From positions 1 to 6,064 of the forward strand of contig CAMPKR010000158.1 of NCBI GenBank assembly GCA_946887345.1: a stretch of 6,064 nt of DNA. The letters run 5' to 3'. The notes under the pieces were generated by a model. It saw nothing but the letters and a program-made list of their open reading frames with translations, did not search any database and was not told the DNA's origin. This DNA is from an uncultured Bacteroidota bacterium. GTDB lineage: Bacteria > Bacteroidota > Bacteroidia > Chitinophagales > Chitinophagaceae. Shown here one piece after another: positions 5,380 to 6,064 of the stretch (positions are counted from its first letter, which is position 1; each line of letters begins with the position of its first letter). The translations under genes and the position numbers were made by a program.

Positions 5380-6064
5380 ATGGCGATCAAAAAGCTGGCG
5401 GGACAAACTATGTGGTATGGAGTAAGCTCCATACTCGCTCGCTTTCTTAACTATCTCCTTACTCCTTATCTCACTCGTTTTCTCTCAACAGCTGCTTATG
5501 GGGAAATGGGCCTGATCTATTCGGCCATTCCTTTCATCACCAATATCTTCAGCTATGGAATGGAAACTACATTTTTCCGTTTTACCAATAAGGAAGATGA
5601 TGATCAGAACGTATATAACACCACGGGCCTGTCGCTCATCTTCACGACATTGCTGTTTACTGCAATTCTTCTGCTCTTCGATCAGCCTATTGCCAGCTTG
5701 CTCCGTGTAGATGCCCACCCTGAGTTCATCCGCTGGTCTGCTTATATCATTGCCCTTGATACATTGGCGCTGATGCCTTTCTCCAAACTGAGAAATGACA
5801 ACAGGCCCCGCAAATATGCTATGATCAAAGTGGCGAACATCATCGTCAATATCACCATGACGGTGTTCTTCTATTCAGTCTTGCCTGGTATAGCTGCCAC
5901 TTCCCCGGATAGCTTTCTTGCATCATGGTATATTCCCGGCCTCGGAGTAGGATATGTTATCATTGCCAATCTCATCGCCTCGGCTATCACTCTTTTGCTT
6001 TTACTACCGGAGATCCTTGCCATCAAGCCAAAGTTTGACAAACGCCTCTGGCGCGAGATGATTA
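5380..6064 (+). CDS. Wzx/MATE-like polysaccharide flippase, MOP superfamily (3' end missing)
   Basis: The frame opens at ATG 5380 (MAIKKLAGQTMWYGVSS) and is still open at the right edge: 228 residues are visible, about half of the usual ~450-500. Hydrophobic segments lie near residues 10-32, 42-62, 82-102, 117-133, 148-168 and 185-210, matching the first six helices of the oligosaccharide flippase family. Typical features are the opening K-L-A-G-Q-T-x-W-Y-G, the phrase LTPYLTRFLSTAAYGEMGL in the first loop and LRNDNRPRKYA before helix 5. Such proteins move lipid-linked oligosaccharides across the inner membrane for surface polysaccharide or O-antigen assembly; the cargo here is unknown. No glycosyltransferase or polymerase genes are in view, so it may be a stand-alone flippase. 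It follows korB by 161 bases with its own -7-like element. Starts further upstream are unlikely because an in-frame TAG lies shortly before in the T-rich leader region or promoter. Confidence 0.9.
   Translation, partial: MAIKKLAGQTMWYGVSSILARFLNYLLTPYLTRFLSTAAYGEMGLIYSAIPFITNIFSYGMETTFFRFTNKEDDDQNVYNTTGLSLIFTTLLFTAILLLFDQPIASLLRVDAHPEFIRWSAYIIALDTLALMPFSKLRNDNRPRKYAMIKVANIIVNITMTVFFYSVLPGIAATSPDSFLASWYIPGLGVGYVIIANLIASAITLLLLLPEILAIKPKFDKRLWREMI

Noticed and set aside
5485..5718. Minus-strand frame of 77 codons
   Set aside because: It lies opposite the flippase gene, whose membrane-protein character in the plus frame is clear.

Overview
The window looks like chromosomal DNA from a Bacteroidota bacterium, most likely of the Chitinophagaceae type. 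Three things point there. The 673-residue VWA protein ends in a type IX secretion (T9SS) sorting domain. Two exported proteins carry N-terminal carboxypeptidase-regulatory-like domains, a hallmark of this phylum. Three genes are preceded by exact matches to the Bacteroidota -7 promoter element TAnnTTTG, without clear Shine-Dalgarno sequences. The taxon is inferred from these signs, not from a database match.

Layout. (1) 1-742 (+): 3' part of a gene that starts before the window; an unrecognised protein with a FlgD/T9SS-like beta-sandwich at its C-terminus. (2) 802-957 (+): a 51-residue, very basic Lys/Asn/Gly-rich small gene with its own promoter. Its stop codon touches the stop codon of the next, convergent gene. 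(3) 958-1491 and 1520-1912 (-): a two-gene unit encoding a two-helix membrane protein and a small exported carboxypeptidase-regulatory-like protein. (4) 2006-4027 (-): a large exported protein with a carboxypeptidase-regulatory-like domain, a TonB-plug-like segment, an Ig-like region, a VWA domain and a T9SS tail. A strong hairpin terminator separates it from (3). (5) 4184-5218 (+): KorB, the TPP- and iron-sulfur-binding beta subunit of a 2-oxoacid:ferredoxin oxidoreductase, transcribed divergently from (4). (6) 5380-6064 (+): 5' part of a Wzx/MATE-like (MOP superfamily) polysaccharide flippase that runs off the window.

How they fit together. The minus-strand block (958-4027) is a surface or envelope group. 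It is transcribed away from KorB, which is central metabolism, and the flippase, which is envelope polysaccharide export. I see no shared pathway linking the two sides. No RNA gene, mobile element, CRISPR array or phage signature was seen. I did not find a clearly new multi-gene system. The items most worth following up are the small basic gene, the plug-like segment inside the VWA protein, the compact terminator/promoter at 1930-1980, and the KorB gene standing without a neighbouring alpha subunit.
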